A DNA stretch of 64,000 bases, taken from contig NZ_CP013655.1 in NCBI RefSeq assembly GCF_001465345.1, positions 1,970,102-2,034,101 on the forward strand, given 5' to 3'. This document shows, piece by piece, positions 1 to 10,191 of the stretch. The DNA comes from Enterococcus rotai (GTDB taxonomy: Bacteria; Bacillota; Bacilli; Lactobacillales; Enterococcaceae). Both the position numbers and the translations under genes were made by a program. A model generated the notes under the pieces. It was given only the letters and a program-made list of their open reading frames with translations. It had not been told where the DNA came from and made no database searches. Every line of letters starts with the position of its first letter. Position 1 is the first letter of the stretch.

Positions 1-1514
1 AATTTTCCACGTTCACGGTACCAGATATCTGGTTGCCAATCCCAGGTAAATCCATCTTTTTCTAGCAAATCAAACGAAGCATCAGGACCCATAGAGCCTG
101 CCGCATAATTAGGGAAATCAACGGAGGTTTTATCCCAAGCTTGACGAATGATATCAACGATGCGCCAAGATTGAGCAACTTCATCCCAATGAGAGAAGTT
201 GGTTCCATCACCATTTAAACTGTCCAATAATAATTTTTCATAGGCTTCTGGACTGTTCCCTGTTGTTTCTGCACTATGACGATAATCTAATTTGACTGGT
301 GTCGTCGTGAAGCCTTGACCAATCTCTTTTCCATTTAATGTCATAGAAAATCCTTCTGTTGGTTGAATATAGATCGTTAAGACATTTGGTGGCAAATCTG
401 TTTTTTCACCACATTTGTCGATGTCGTCTTTAAAAACATTGACTGGTACTTGTTTGAAGACAATATTGATTCGTGTTCCTTTTTCAGTTAGACGTTTCCC
501 AGTACGGATGTAGAAAGGAACGCCTGACCAGCGGAAGTTATCGATCAAGAATTTACCTGCAACGAATGTTTCTATTTGTGAGTGTTCATCAACATTTGGT
601 TCTTCACGATAACCAACAAATTGCTGATCATCTAATTTTCCTTCACCATATTGACCACGAACAAAATTCTCCAAAGCTTCTTTTTCTGAATACAAGCGGA
701 TTGCTTGTAAGGCTTTGACCTTTTCTGCGCGGATTTCTGCTTCTGAGAAAGCGACAGGTGGTTCCATTGCTAATAATGCAACAACTTGTAAAATGTGGTT
801 TTGAACCATATCTTTTAAGGCACCACTGTGATCATAATAGCCACCACGATCTTCAACACCAAGACTTTCTGCAAAAGTGATTTGAACATTATCGATATAG
901 CGATTATTCCATTGTGATTCGAAAATGTTATTGGCAAAACGAATCGCAGAGATATTTTGAATCATTTCTTTACCTAAGTAATGATCGATTCTAAAGATAT
1001 CTTTTTCTGGGAAAACAGCACGAATTTCTTCATTTAGTTGGTAAGCAGAAGCATAATCAGCACCAAACGGTTTTTCGATAACTAAACGATCAAAACCGTT
1101 GTCTGTTAGGATTTTTTGTGATTTTAAATGTTGAACGATCGTTCCAAAAAATTGTGGGGCCATAGCTAAGTAGTAAATGTGATTACCGCCTAAATCGTAT
1201 TTGTCATTTAAAGTATCGGATAATTTTTTTAACGTATCGTAGTGCTCAGAGTCATTGACATTGTGTGCTTGATAATAGAAGTGACTTGAAAAGGCATCAG
1301 CTTCTTCTTTTGTCGGATTTAAGTCTTTGATTGTTTCACGAACGATTTCGCGGTAGTAATCATCAGACCATTCTCTTCTTGCTGTGCCGATCACAGCAAA
1401 ATGTTCAGCCAAATTGCCTTTACGATATAACCGGAATAAAGAAGGATATAATTTTCTTTTGGCTAAATCACCAGTGCCGCCAAATATAGTAAATAGAGCT
1501 ATTTTTTCATTCAT
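1..1514 (-). CDS. zwf: Glucose-6-phosphate 1-dehydrogenase, 3-prime end cut by window
   Basis: This gene makes the cytosolic enzyme that oxidises glucose 6-phosphate to 6-phosphogluconolactone, the first step of the oxidative pentose phosphate pathway. The reverse-strand reading gives MNEKIALFTIFGGTGDLAKRK at the N-terminus, a Rossmann nucleotide-binding start, and later the substrate-site signature RIDHYLGKE. About 504 codons are present, close to the usual length near 500, so only the last few residues are missing. The ATG at 1512-1514 is chosen because the nearby ATGs run into stops and a GGGG ribosome site lies just upstream. It is convergent with nothing and lies downstream of the efaR-type gene on the same strand. 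Confidence 0.95.
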   Translation of the reverse strand, partial: MNEKIALFTIFGGTGDLAKRKLYPSLFRLYRKGNLAEHFAVIGTARREWSDDYYREIVRETIKDLNPTKEEADAFSSHFYYQAHNVNDSEHYDTLKKLSDTLNDKYDLGGNHIYYLAMAPQFFGTIVQHLKSQKILTDNGFDRLVIEKPFGADYASAYQLNEEIRAVFPEKDIFRIDHYLGKEMIQNISAIRFANNIFESQWNNRYIDNVQITFAESLGVEDRGGYYDHSGALKDMVQNHILQVVALLAMEPPVAFSEAEIRAEKVKALQAIRLYSEKEALENFVRGQYGEGKLDDQQFVGYREEPNVDEHSQIETFVAGKFLIDNFRWSGVPFYIRTGKRLTEKGTRINIVFKQVPVNVFKDDIDKCGEKTDLPPNVLTIYIQPTEGFSMTLNGKEIGQGFTTTPVKLDYRHSAETTGNSPEAYEKLLLDSLNGDGTNFSHWDEVAQSWRIVDIIRQAWDKTSVDFPNYAAGSMGPDASFDLLEKDGFTWDWQPDIWYRERGK

Positions 1515-1574
1515 TTCATTTCCCCGCTTTCATAATGGAGGTTGTGACAGAATTTTTTCTGAAACCACCAGTTC

Positions 1575-2231
1575 TTATAATTTATCCACAAAAATAGTGC
1601 TTGCTGCTTTATAACTAATCGCTAACTTCTTTGTTTCGTTACTTATACTGATTGGACCTTCGTAAGCTGCAATATCATTGATCGTGTATTCTTCATGAAT
1701 TTGCAGATCAATCGAAACAAGATAATCCAATAAATCTTTTTCATCTAAAACGCGAGCAATACGAATCGTAGTTCCAACAGGATAGTCGATTAACGTTTGA
1801 CGTTTTTCTTCGTGGACTGGCTGATCATCTCCGGGGATGACACCGCCATGAGGACAAAATTTGGGTTGATCCAAATAAGCAGATAAACGATTTGCTAACG
1901 TTTGAGAGGTAACATGTTCCAAGACTTCCGCCTCATCATGAACTTCATTCCATGAGTAGTTTAAATGTTCAACTAAAAATACTTCCCATAAGCGATGCTT
2001 ACGAATCAGTGTACTTGCTTTTTTCAAACCTGACTCGGTTAATTGAACACCTTGATAGGGTGAATGTTCGACCAATTTTTCTTTTACTAATTTTGAAATC
2101 ATTTCGCTGACAGAAGCTGCTGAAACATCTAAGCCCGCGACGATTTGTTTATTGTTGATTTTATTTTCATCGCCACCTAATTCAAAAATCAGTTTTAGGT
2201 AGTCTTCGCGATTTGGGGTCATATCGTTCAT
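1575..2231 (-). CDS. efaR: DtxR/MntR-family metal-dependent transcriptional repressor (EfaR-like)
   Basis: This 218-residue protein is a DtxR-family metalloregulator. Residues about 25-60 form the winged helix-turn-helix. The dimerisation domain carries candidate metal ligands H79, H98, E102, E105 and H106 plus the C126/H128 pair. Residues about 148-218 look like the FeoA/SH3-type domain. In E. faecalis the homologue EfaR represses manganese uptake genes (efaCBA, mntH) when manganese is sufficient, and it also sits beside zwf; that is known for the family. The name here rests on length, domain layout and this neighbour. It is transcribed in the same direction as zwf with a 60-bp gap, so the two may share transcripts. 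Confidence 0.85.
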   Translation of the reverse strand: MNDMTPNREDYLKLIFELGGDENKINNKQIVAGLDVSAASVSEMISKLVKEKLVEHSPYQGVQLTESGLKKASTLIRKHRLWEVFLVEHLNYSWNEVHDEAEVLEHVTSQTLANRLSAYLDQPKFCPHGGVIPGDDQPVHEEKRQTLIDYPVGTTIRIARVLDEKDLLDYLVSIDLQIHEEYTINDIAAYEGPISISNETKKLAISYKAASTIFVDKL

Positions 2232-4069
<1,838 letters not shown>

Positions 4070-4090
4070 AGCATGTGAGGAAGGTGCAGG

Positions 4091-4894
4091 ATGATGACGT
4101 ATCGACCCAAAGTTTGGCAAGATTCTGTAAATGATTATCAAGAAGTAGCTCCTGATGTACGTTTAAGTTCCTATATACAATCGTATTGGATTAGTTATAC
4201 AGATTCATCTAGCCCGCCAAGTAGAGTCATTCCTGATTTGTGTTCCGACGTAATTGTGCAATTGAGCACTGAATTAGATGTTTTACAGGTCAATATTTGC
4301 GGTCCCAGTACACACTTTTTTTATTCATATTCGGATCAGCCACTGATTTATTTTGGTATTCGGTATTATTTAGGCGGCATGTACCCTTTTTTAGGTCAGT
4401 CTTTTAAAGGGTTGAAAGATCAGTTGCTGGAGTTAGCTTTGTTTGAAAAAGGTATAGCGACGGATTTGATTGCGTGTTTATCTGGGCAAGAGTCCCTTAG
4501 TGCTTTGATCGAGAGTGCAAATCTGTATTTTTTAGAACGTTTGAATCGTTTAACTGTAAAAAAAATCTCAGCACCAATCCAGACATTTTTTGAAGAACAT
4601 TATCGAGGGATCAGCTATTCTGAAAGTATTGCGAGTAGTTCTTTATCTGAACGCACTTTACAACGTACATTTAGAGAAGAAACGGGTCTTTCACCGTATG
4701 AAGTATTTGATGTTTTACGTTTTCAAAAGGTTTACCAGGAATTGGTCAGTCGACCAACGATCGATCATCTGGACTTAGTCGAAAAATATGGTTTTTTTGA
4801 TCAAGCACATTATTCTCAAAAATTAAAAAAGATGACGGGATTATCACCACAGTCAATTCGTCAGCATGTCGGAATTTTACAAGACAATATCTAA
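4091..4894 (+). CDS. AraC-family transcriptional regulator
   Basis: A 267-residue regulator with two parts. Residues 1 to about 150 resemble the N-terminal domain (DUF6597-like) found before AraC helix-turn-helix regions, with the early motif YIQSYWISYT. Residues about 165-262 form the AraC double helix-turn-helix, including SSLSERTLQRTFREETGLSP and a final GFFDQAHYSQKLKKMTGLSP. An AGGAAGG ribosome site sits 7 bases before the ATG. The gene follows glpK closely and the VOC gene follows after 42 bp, so it may belong to either transcript. Its ligand and targets cannot be read from the sequence. Confidence 0.85.
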   Translation: MMTYRPKVWQDSVNDYQEVAPDVRLSSYIQSYWISYTDSSSPPSRVIPDLCSDVIVQLSTELDVLQVNICGPSTHFFYSYSDQPLIYFGIRYYLGGMYPFLGQSFKGLKDQLLELALFEKGIATDLIACLSGQESLSALIESANLYFLERLNRLTVKKISAPIQTFFEEHYRGISYSESIASSSLSERTLQRTFREETGLSPYEVFDVLRFQKVYQELVSRPTIDHLDLVEKYGFFDQAHYSQKLKKMTGLSPQSIRQHVGILQDNI

Positions 4895-4936
4895 GCCTGC
4901 AACTATAATGGGGAAAAGAAATGGAGGGAATCAAAA

Positions 4937-5335
4937 ATGAAACTAGATATGGTGGGAATCATTGTTGAATCGATGGAGGAAGCAATTTTATTTTATGAGC
5001 GATTTGGTTTTGAAGCTCTAGGAGAAAAAGAGGCTGATTATGTAGAACTGAATAACGAAGGAATGCGTATCTCACTAAATACCAAAAAAATGATTGAAGG
5101 AATTTATGGTTATCTGCCAAAAAGTGCAGGGGATAAAATCGAATTAGCTTTTATTTGTGACTCTCCTGCAGAAATCGATCAATTATGCGAAAAAATGAAA
5201 GGGTTTGGCTATGAACTTTTTCGTGAACCTTGGCAGGCTTTTTGGGGTCAATATTACGCAATCATCAAAGACCCAGACGGTAATTTATTGAGCTTGTTTT
5301 GCAATGGGGAGAAGGGGGCAGCGAATGCAGGATAA
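4937..5335 (+). CDS. Glyoxalase/bleomycin-resistance (VOC) family protein
   Basis: This 132-residue protein has the single-domain vicinal-oxygen-chelate fold: the start MKLDMVGIIVESMEEAILFYERFGF and the end YYAIIKDPDGNLLSLF are the two characteristic halves of the beta-alpha-beta-beta-beta repeats. Members include glyoxalases, dioxygenases and drug-binding proteins; nothing in the sequence picks one. A GGAGGG ribosome site precedes the ATG. The end overlaps the next gene by 11 bp, so the two are translationally coupled and probably work together. Confidence 0.85.
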   Translation: MKLDMVGIIVESMEEAILFYERFGFEALGEKEADYVELNNEGMRISLNTKKMIEGIYGYLPKSAGDKIELAFICDSPAEIDQLCEKMKGFGYELFREPWQAFWGQYYAIIKDPDGNLLSLFCNGEKGAANAG

Positions 5336-5687
5336 AATTCAGTATTTAAAAGATGAAGCAAGAAAATGGCCAGGAGCTACAGTTGAGTATCGGGAAGATT
5401 GGGATTGCGATTATTTTGGCATTGAGAAGAAATGTTTTTGTATGCTTGGAACTAATAAAGCGGGTGATTGGGTGATGACCGTTAAAGGTGATCCCGCAGA
5501 AAATGAATTATTACGAGAACAATATTCAGACGTCGTTCCTGGATATTATGCTAATAAAACCCATTGGAATTCCTTTTTACTAGAAAATTCTTCTTTTACC
5601 GAAGAACAGTTAGCTCTATTTTTAAAAAAATCGTATCGGTTAGTTCTTGAAAAATTACCTAAGAAGGTTCAATTGAAGTATCAATAA
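5325..5687 (+). CDS. MmcQ/YjbR-family protein
   Basis: The 120-residue product belongs to the MmcQ/YjbR family (double-wing DNA-binding-like CyaY fold). Supporting motifs are GATVEYREDWDCDYFGI at the N-terminus, then VMTVKGDP and a central VPGYYANKTHWNSF, which is typical of the family (the PGYHMNKxHWNT region). I place the start at 5325 (MQDKIQYLKDEARKWPG) because GGAGAAGGGGG lies just upstream; an in-frame ATG at 5304 lies inside the VOC gene and has no such site. The cellular role of the family is not firmly established. Confidence 0.8.
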   Translation: MQDKIQYLKDEARKWPGATVEYREDWDCDYFGIEKKCFCMLGTNKAGDWVMTVKGDPAENELLREQYSDVVPGYYANKTHWNSFLLENSSFTEEQLALFLKKSYRLVLEKLPKKVQLKYQ

Positions 5688-5689
5688 AC

Positions 5690-5746
5690 ACAAAAAAGGC
5701 AAAACTTAGCCTTCAATAATAGTTAATACTACATTGCCTTTTTTAT
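5690..5746. terminator. Possible terminator between convergent genes
   Basis: An A-rich arm AAAAAAGGCAA and its complement TTGCCTTTTTT flank about 30 bases that include the end of the reverse-strand oxidoreductase gene. The T-run suits termination of the forward MmcQ/YjbR transcript. The long loop makes this a modest call. Confidence 0.4.
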
Positions 5747-6611
5747 GCCCCATTTCTACATATTCATGAGCTTGGGCTGTATTTGCAAGTGGATAGGTTT
5801 TATCAATCGTGGCTTTGAATTGCTCATTTTCAACTAATTCTTTAAGCAGGTTTAGATCATCTGTAAGTTCTTTGACCATGCCTTTGGAGACCGAGACAAA
5901 TTTTCCATTTTGATCGGTTAGTTTTTTCGCTTGCGTTTTATTCAATTTTCCGACTGCATCAAAAACAATATCGTATGTTTTGTTTAGTGTATTGAAATCT
6001 TCTTTCGTGTAGTCGATCACTTTATTAACGCCTAACGAGCGGACTAGATCAAAATTTTGAGCGCTACAAACGCCAGTAACATTTGCGCCAAAATAAACAG
6101 CAAGTTGTGTTGCTGCTGTGCCAACAGCTCCAGAAGCACCGTAAATCAAGATTTTTTGATTAGGTTTTATGCCAGATTTTCTTAAAAAATGAAGAGCTGT
6201 TGTTCCACCGAAAGCTAAAGCAGCAGCATCTTCAAACGTAGCATTTTGTGGCATTAGTGAAACAACACTATTTTCTGTCAAACAGATATACTCAGCATAA
6301 CCGCCAAATTTCATGCCAGTCAAAGCAAATACGGCATCCCCTACTTTGAATTTTCTAACATTTTTGCCAACTGCTTCAATAACGCCAGAAAGTTCAGTTC
6401 CTAAGATTGGTTGTCTAGGACGTTTAAAGCCAAACATGATCTTCATGATTGGGCCATATTTTTTTGCTCCTCTAACGACACAATCACCAGAAGCCACAGT
6501 TGTAGCATGGATTTTTATTAGAATTTGATTATCTTTGGGTTTAGGCTTATCGACTTCTTGTAACTGAAGAACATCAGGTGCTCCATAGCCTGTGCAAATG
6601 ATTGCTTTCAT
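5706..6611 (-). CDS. NAD(P)-dependent zinc-free alcohol dehydrogenase/quinone oxidoreductase (MDR superfamily)
   Basis: This 301-residue MDR-superfamily enzyme starts MKAIICTGYGAPDVLQLQEV, typical of quinone oxidoreductase-like members. A GroES-like fold occupies residues 1 to about 120 and a Rossmann domain follows, with the nucleotide motif IYGASGAVGTAATQLA. The cysteine-rich structural zinc loop of classical alcohol dehydrogenases is absent. The product probably reduces a quinone or enone with NADPH, but the substrate is unknown. It lies downstream of the Xre and membrane-protein genes on the same strand, 28 bp from the former, so the three may be one operon. Confidence 0.85.
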   Translation of the reverse strand: MKAIICTGYGAPDVLQLQEVDKPKPKDNQILIKIHATTVASGDCVVRGAKKYGPIMKIMFGFKRPRQPILGTELSGVIEAVGKNVRKFKVGDAVFALTGMKFGGYAEYICLTENSVVSLMPQNATFEDAAALAFGGTTALHFLRKSGIKPNQKILIYGASGAVGTAATQLAVYFGANVTGVCSAQNFDLVRSLGVNKVIDYTKEDFNTLNKTYDIVFDAVGKLNKTQAKKLTDQNGKFVSVSKGMVKELTDDLNLLKELVENEQFKATIDKTYPLANTAQAHEYVEMGHKKGNVVLTIIEG

Positions 6612-6639
6612 TTTTTTCCTCGATTCATTTAATGTTGTC

Positions 6640-6855
6640 TTACTGTCCTTTATAAGAAAAAACTTCTTCTAATGGTTGATTAAAAACTTTAGCGATTTTA
6701 AAGGCTAATTCTAAAGAAGGGGAGTACTTTTCCTGTTCTAATGAAATAATGGTTTGTCTAGTAACACCAACAGCATCTGCTAGAGCCTGCTGGGTCATTT
6801 CTCCATGCATAAATCGCTGTTTTCGGATGGAGTTGTTGATCAAAGACTTGCCCAT
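6640..6855 (-). CDS. Small Xre-family HTH regulator (YozG-like)
   Basis: The 71-residue protein is almost entirely a Cro/C1-type helix-turn-helix: [20 protein letters not shown] followed by [20 protein letters not shown]. Small regulators of this type commonly sit next to, and control, a DUF2178-like membrane gene, which is the arrangement here. The upstream membrane gene ends 2 bp before its start, so the pair is co-transcribed. The product probably represses its own operon; this is inference from family habit. Confidence 0.88.
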   Translation of the reverse strand: MGKSLINNSIRKQRFMHGEMTQQALADAVGVTRQTIISLEQEKYSPSLELAFKIAKVFNQPLEEVFSYKGQ

Positions 6856-6857
6856 AA

Positions 6858-7295
6858 TTAATATCCTCTTTCATAATAAAAAATGTAAGAAGCATAGGAA
6901 ATAACAGCTGAGACTAATACAGTGAGAGCTAAAATAGTAAACATTATAGAAATCGGTTGATGGATCGCTAGAGCACCCATTGCTAAAAAGAAACCAGCTG
7001 CCATTAAAAAGCATAGGTTACGAACCGCTCTTAATTCAATCAAGCGATCTCGTTCATCAGAAATTGTTGGGGCTTTATTCTTACTCAATAGGTTATTGAC
7101 AAGATTAAAGATAACCAATACAGCAATGTTTGTGATAACCAAAAAGAATAATAATGTTAAAAAGAAGCTTCCCCATAACGAAAGAGCATCGACCTGAATT
7201 GAATGCAGTTTATTTAAGTGACCTAAGTATAAATAAAAGAAAACTGCTACATTTGAAATAAGTAAAACTAGTGCTTTTTTTGATTGGTAAATCAT
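6858..7295 (-). CDS. Four-helix membrane protein, DUF2178-like
   Basis: This 145-residue protein shows four hydrophobic segments at roughly residues 8-26, 40-65, 93-112 and 115-138. Between helices 2 and 3 is a polar loop with [16 protein letters not shown], which resembles the conserved DER...A signature of DUF2178-type proteins. No enzymatic motif is visible and the function is unknown. It is the first gene of the reverse-strand group with the Xre regulator. The ATG follows an AGGAGG ribosome site. Confidence 0.7.
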   Translation of the reverse strand: MIYQSKKALVLLISNVAVFFYLYLGHLNKLHSIQVDALSLWGSFFLTLLFFLVITNIAVLVIFNLVNNLLSKNKAPTISDERDRLIELRAVRNLCFLMAAGFFLAMGALAIHQPISIMFTILALTVLVSAVISYASYIFYYERGY

Positions 7296-7465
7296 GATGA
7301 ACCTCCTAAATAATAGTTGTTTTGTTCAACCTATTTTAATTATTAAATACGCTAAAACCTCAAAAAGATGAACCCTTGGTGTGTAAATAGTTTCTGTTTG
7401 AGTATTTTATTTTTGTATAAATGTTTATTCAGGTTGTTAAAACGTTTATACATACAATAACACAC

Positions 7466-7504
7466 AAAAAAAGTCGTGTCAAAACATTTTGACACGACTT
7501 TTTT
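7466..7504. terminator. Strong bidirectional terminator after the TraX-family gene
   Basis: AAGTCGTGTCAAAA and its perfect complement TTTTGACACGACTT surround a very short loop, with A-runs and T-runs outside. On the reverse strand it directly follows the stop of the TraX-family gene. It ends that transcript before the DUF2178-like gene region. Confidence 0.9.
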
Positions 7505-7508
7505 AATT

Positions 7509-8252
7509 TTAACTATGCAAATACCAGTTGATTAATGTAATCACCCAAATATGTAATGGATAGAATACATAAAATAAATATTTAAAGAACGGATTATTGC
7601 TGCCTTTTTGACCGTTATATAAATGAATAAAAGGAATGACTGTCAGAAATAGAAATTCTGGATTTCCTTCAAGCTGTACTTTGATCATCTCAAAAGAATA
7701 TTCGGGTAAACCAAGTAGAGGCATGATGATCAAAGGAATTGCCAAAATAAGATAAGAAATATTTCTTTTTTTCGCATTGTCTCTGAAGAAATAACTTAGT
7801 AGCATAAATGGTATAACCACAAGCCCGCCTTCTGCGGGAATCAAGCCTAAAGTAGTAACCAAGGTCAAAATAATTACTAAAAGTGTTGAGGTTATTTTAA
7901 AGAAAGGTTCCTTTATTCGTATAGCAAAATCGATTAGTGTTAAAATCGTCACACCAATAGCTAAGGTAAGAAAAATGTTATTGTAAGCATAATACATCGG
8001 CTCTTTGATGAGCAGAGTGTTGATCAAAGCATTACCTGTAAACATGATAGCAGTCCAACCGTAAAGACGCATTAAATATTTTTTTCGACTGCTTGTATAA
8101 TGGAAGCCTTCTACTGCCATAAAGGCAAAAAATACAGCAACGCAGCGGGTCAACATATGGATCGGTGTACTGAATTGTGGTGGTAAAAGTGGAACAAGAT
8201 GATCAAGTAGCATCAAGCCCATCATAATCAGTTTCAATTGATTTCCGTTCAT
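7509..8252 (-). CDS. TraX-family integral membrane protein
   Basis: The 247-residue protein has about eight hydrophobic helices and the TraX-family N-terminus, MNGNQLKLIMMGLMLLDHL, with the conserved LDH early in helix 1. F-plasmid TraX acetylates the pilin N-terminus, and the wider family is related to membrane acyltransferases; chromosomal Firmicute members such as this one have no assigned substrate. It is a single-gene unit, with its own strong terminator and no neighbour on the same strand nearby. An AGGAG ribosome site precedes the ATG. Confidence 0.8.
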   Translation of the reverse strand: MNGNQLKLIMMGLMLLDHLVPLLPPQFSTPIHMLTRCVAVFFAFMAVEGFHYTSSRKKYLMRLYGWTAIMFTGNALINTLLIKEPMYYAYNNIFLTLAIGVTILTLIDFAIRIKEPFFKITSTLLVIILTLVTTLGLIPAEGGLVVIPFMLLSYFFRDNAKKRNISYLILAIPLIIMPLLGLPEYSFEMIKVQLEGNPEFLFLTVIPFIHLYNGQKGSNNPFFKYLFYVFYPLHIWVITLINWYLHS

Positions 8253-8509
8253 TTTATTCTCCTAATTAATTGTTATTTTATTACTTTTTATAGTATAAAA
8301 AAAATAACTGTTTTTGGCGTGGGAATCAACGAACAATTGTCTTACAAAATTGAGAGTGAGAAGTAAGATGAACGTTTATTACAACAATTTACTTCTGATA
8401 GAAAAAAACAAATCAATCAGCATTTGAAGGCTCAAATGGTATTTCCATTACTTTAAAATTATGATAAGCTTGAGTATAGGTTGGTTAGCGATTAAAAAAG
8501 GAGAAAAAA

Positions 8510-9190
8510 ATGAAAAAAACTGTATTATTTTATGGGGTATTGGTATTACTATTAGGAGGCTGTGCCGCAAAAAGTGAATCTGACTCTGCATCTAGCAGTT
8601 CAGTCAAAGAGGCAAGTGTATCCAGTACAACGAGTGAAAGCTCGACTAAGGAAGCGGAATCTACTACTAGTACAAAGAAGCGTAAATCAAAAAAAGTAAA
8701 GACACCTTCTAGTACAACTGAAAGTAGTAAGAAAGAAACAGTGAAACAAACAGAGGCAAATGGGCAGCTTTTTGTGCCTAATCCAGAAGAAGATGATGAA
8801 GAGGTTTATTATGAGTCATCAGGAGATGGGAACATATCAGCGTTTGTTCCAGATTATTCACAATATGATAAAGAACAAGTGATCAGCAAACTAGGGGAAC
8901 CAAGTCAGATCATCACAGATAGTGCAGCGATTCGCGATCGATTGGAAGAGAGCGAATGGCAATTGATCAAGGAACAGTTTGATCTAGGTAAGTTAACTGA
9001 AGGACAAGCAAAAGCCTTTATGTTTGCTACGAAAGATTTATCATTAGCAGCAGCGATAAGTATGGAGCTAGAATTATTAGTGTACGATGATCAAAGCAAA
9101 CCTAATGTTTATCTATCAGAAAATAGCGTTAAGTTTATTACACCAATGACAGACTATATTGAGTTTACTGGGAAAATCAATACTATATAA
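8510..9190 (+). CDS. Secreted lipoprotein with Ser/Thr-rich linker
   Basis: The 226-residue precursor begins with a lipoprotein signal: MKKT, a hydrophobic core, then LLGGC, so Cys18 is the likely lipidated residue. Residues about 20-85 are a low-complexity Ser/Thr/Lys/Glu linker suited to spanning the cell wall. An acidic stretch (EEDDEEVYYE) follows. The C-terminal domain, about residues 110-226, contains YDKEQVISKLGEPSQIITD and resembles small uncharacterised domains of Lactobacillales lipoproteins (DUF4947-like, from memory). The function is unknown. It is a monocistronic gene with a good GGAGA ribosome site. Confidence 0.82.
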   Translation: MKKTVLFYGVLVLLLGGCAAKSESDSASSSSVKEASVSSTTSESSTKEAESTTSTKKRKSKKVKTPSSTTESSKKETVKQTEANGQLFVPNPEEDDEEVYYESSGDGNISAFVPDYSQYDKEQVISKLGEPSQIITDSAAIRDRLEESEWQLIKEQFDLGKLTEGQAKAFMFATKDLSLAAAISMELELLVYDDQSKPNVYLSENSVKFITPMTDYIEFTGKINTI

Positions 9191-9198
9191 ATTAATTT

Positions 9199-9235
9199 AA
9201 AGAGAGAGACTAGCAATGGTTTTCTCTTTTTTTTT
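9199..9235 (+). terminator. Terminator after lipoprotein gene
   Basis: AAAGAGA and TCTCTTT are complementary and are followed by a run of T. It lies 9 bp after the lipoprotein stop. Confidence 0.6.
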
Positions 9236-9314
9236 GCTATGATAGCAATTGTTTATCTGGAAAATCTATGCTATTAATTAACTATTAAATCGAAGATGAA
9301 AGAAGTGGCTGTAT

Positions 9315-9782
9315 GTGAAAAGTAATTATTTATGTGAATACCAATCAAATTTATTCAGTCTGTCACAACAAGAACATGAGGAGCAAATCAAGATCATTCA
9401 GTTGTTTGTAGAAAATGGCCTGATAAAAATCGGTACAAAGACCTATCCGATTGTGTATGGGGATGTTTATTTTATAAATGCTGGGGAAGGCTACTCTATT
9501 GTTGAAATAGAAGAAGAGCTAGTACAAAATACGATTATGATTTCGGCTGATCATGTAAAAGAATTAGCCAAAATGTTGGATTTTGAATCTGAATATTATA
9601 AAATTTTTGAAAAAAAAGGTCATTTTCATGTGGCATCTCCTCATTACAAAGCGATTGATCGGCGTTTTAAAGAAGCCTTTAGTGTAGCTGCAGCAGACAA
9701 ACCATTTTCAAAAGCGTTATTTGTTTCACGAGTATTTGAATTGCTCAACTATGCTGTTGTGGCTCTAGAAAAAAGAAAATAA
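9315..9782 (+). CDS. Stand-alone AraC-type N-terminal (cupin-like) sensor protein
   Basis: The 155-residue product resembles the N-terminal ligand-binding half of AraC-family regulators: strands around LVENGLIKIGTKTYPIVYGD, then VYFINAGEGYSIV, then a helical region. No helix-turn-helix follows; the frame stops after VVALEKRK. The start is GTG at 9315, since the ATG two bases earlier hits TGA at once; an AGAAGTGG stretch is the likely ribosome site. It may be a truncated regulator or a real sensor-only protein. The following 400 bp hold promoters and repeats but no HTH remnant that I can see. Confidence 0.6.
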   Translation: MKSNYLCEYQSNLFSLSQQEHEEQIKIIQLFVENGLIKIGTKTYPIVYGDVYFINAGEGYSIVEIEEELVQNTIMISADHVKELAKMLDFESEYYKIFEKKGHFHVASPHYKAIDRRFKEAFSVAAADKPFSKALFVSRVFELLNYAVVALEKRK

Positions 9783-9800
9783 AAAAGTTGAGAATAATTG

Positions 9801-9831
9801 TTGACTCTCCCCTAGCTGGAACCTATATGAT
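9801..9831 (+). promoter_or_regulatory. MerR-type promoter with 19-bp spacer
   Basis: The -35 TTGACT (9801-9806) and -10 TATGAT (9826-9831) are separated by exactly 19 bp. Overlong spacers of 19-20 bp are the hallmark of MerR-family regulated promoters, where the activator twists the DNA. The spacer CTCCCCTAGCTGGAACCTA is of the kind bound by MerR proteins. The nearest downstream gene, about 360 bp away, is itself a MerR regulator, suggesting autoregulation. Confidence 0.75.
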
Positions 9832-9937
9832 AAGTTTGTCTCGAGACAAGTAAAAAAATAGTTGCTTTGAAACAAAGTGAATAAAATGAACTGATGTTGA
9901 AAAGTACAAGGTGAAGCGAAGCGGAATGGTGTCACCA

Positions 9938-10056
9938 TATCTAGCTACGTGAGCTAGACTTTCGGAAAAAAGATAAAAATTGAATGTGACTAAGAGCGTC
10001 ACAGTCAATTTTTCCTATTTTCGTGTCAAGGCTGGACAAGCTCTTTCAGCTTTTAA
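9938..10056 (+). repeat. Modular structured repeat, copy A1
   Basis: The unit runs from TATCTAGC to GCTTTTAA. It contains the 5-prime hairpin CTAGCT-ACGTG-AGCTAG, a GAAAAAAGATAA spacer, an inner hairpin ending TGTGAC...GTCACA with further pairing AAAATTGA/TCAATTTT, then TTCCTATTTTC and a 3-prime arm AGCTCTT. It is joined head to tail to copy A2. Confidence 0.85.
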
Positions 10057-10059
10057 TGT

Positions 10060-10180
10060 TATCTAGCTGCACGGGCTAAACTCTATGAAAAAAGATAAAA
10101 GCTATCTGTGACAAAAAGCGTCACAACTATCTTTTCCTATTTTTCTACGAGTTTAAACGAGCCCGTTACGCTTTTAAATT
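10060..10180 (+). repeat. Modular structured repeat, copy A2
   Basis: This second tandem copy has the 5-prime hairpin TAGCT-GCACG-GGCTA, an inner GTGAC...GTCAC hairpin, and the long-range pair ACGGGCT/AGCCCGT. It ends in GCTTTTAAATT, directly before the AGGAGG (10181-10186) that serves the MerR gene. Confidence 0.85.
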
Positions 10181-10191
10181 AGGAGGTAATC

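Larger units (their letters stand above)
9783..10191. other. Intergenic leader region with MerR-type promoter and two tandem structured repeats
   Basis: This 409-bp stretch has no credible gene. It contains a promoter with a 19-bp spacer at 9801-9831, then about 100 bp of unassigned leader, then two tandem copies of the rod-like repeat (listed separately) ending at the ribosome site of the MerR gene. Confidence 0.75.

Noticed and set aside
9823-10008. Reverse-strand 61-residue frame in the repeat region
   Set aside because: It lies over the MerR-type promoter and repeat A1 and has no ribosome site; codon pattern is explained by the repeat.
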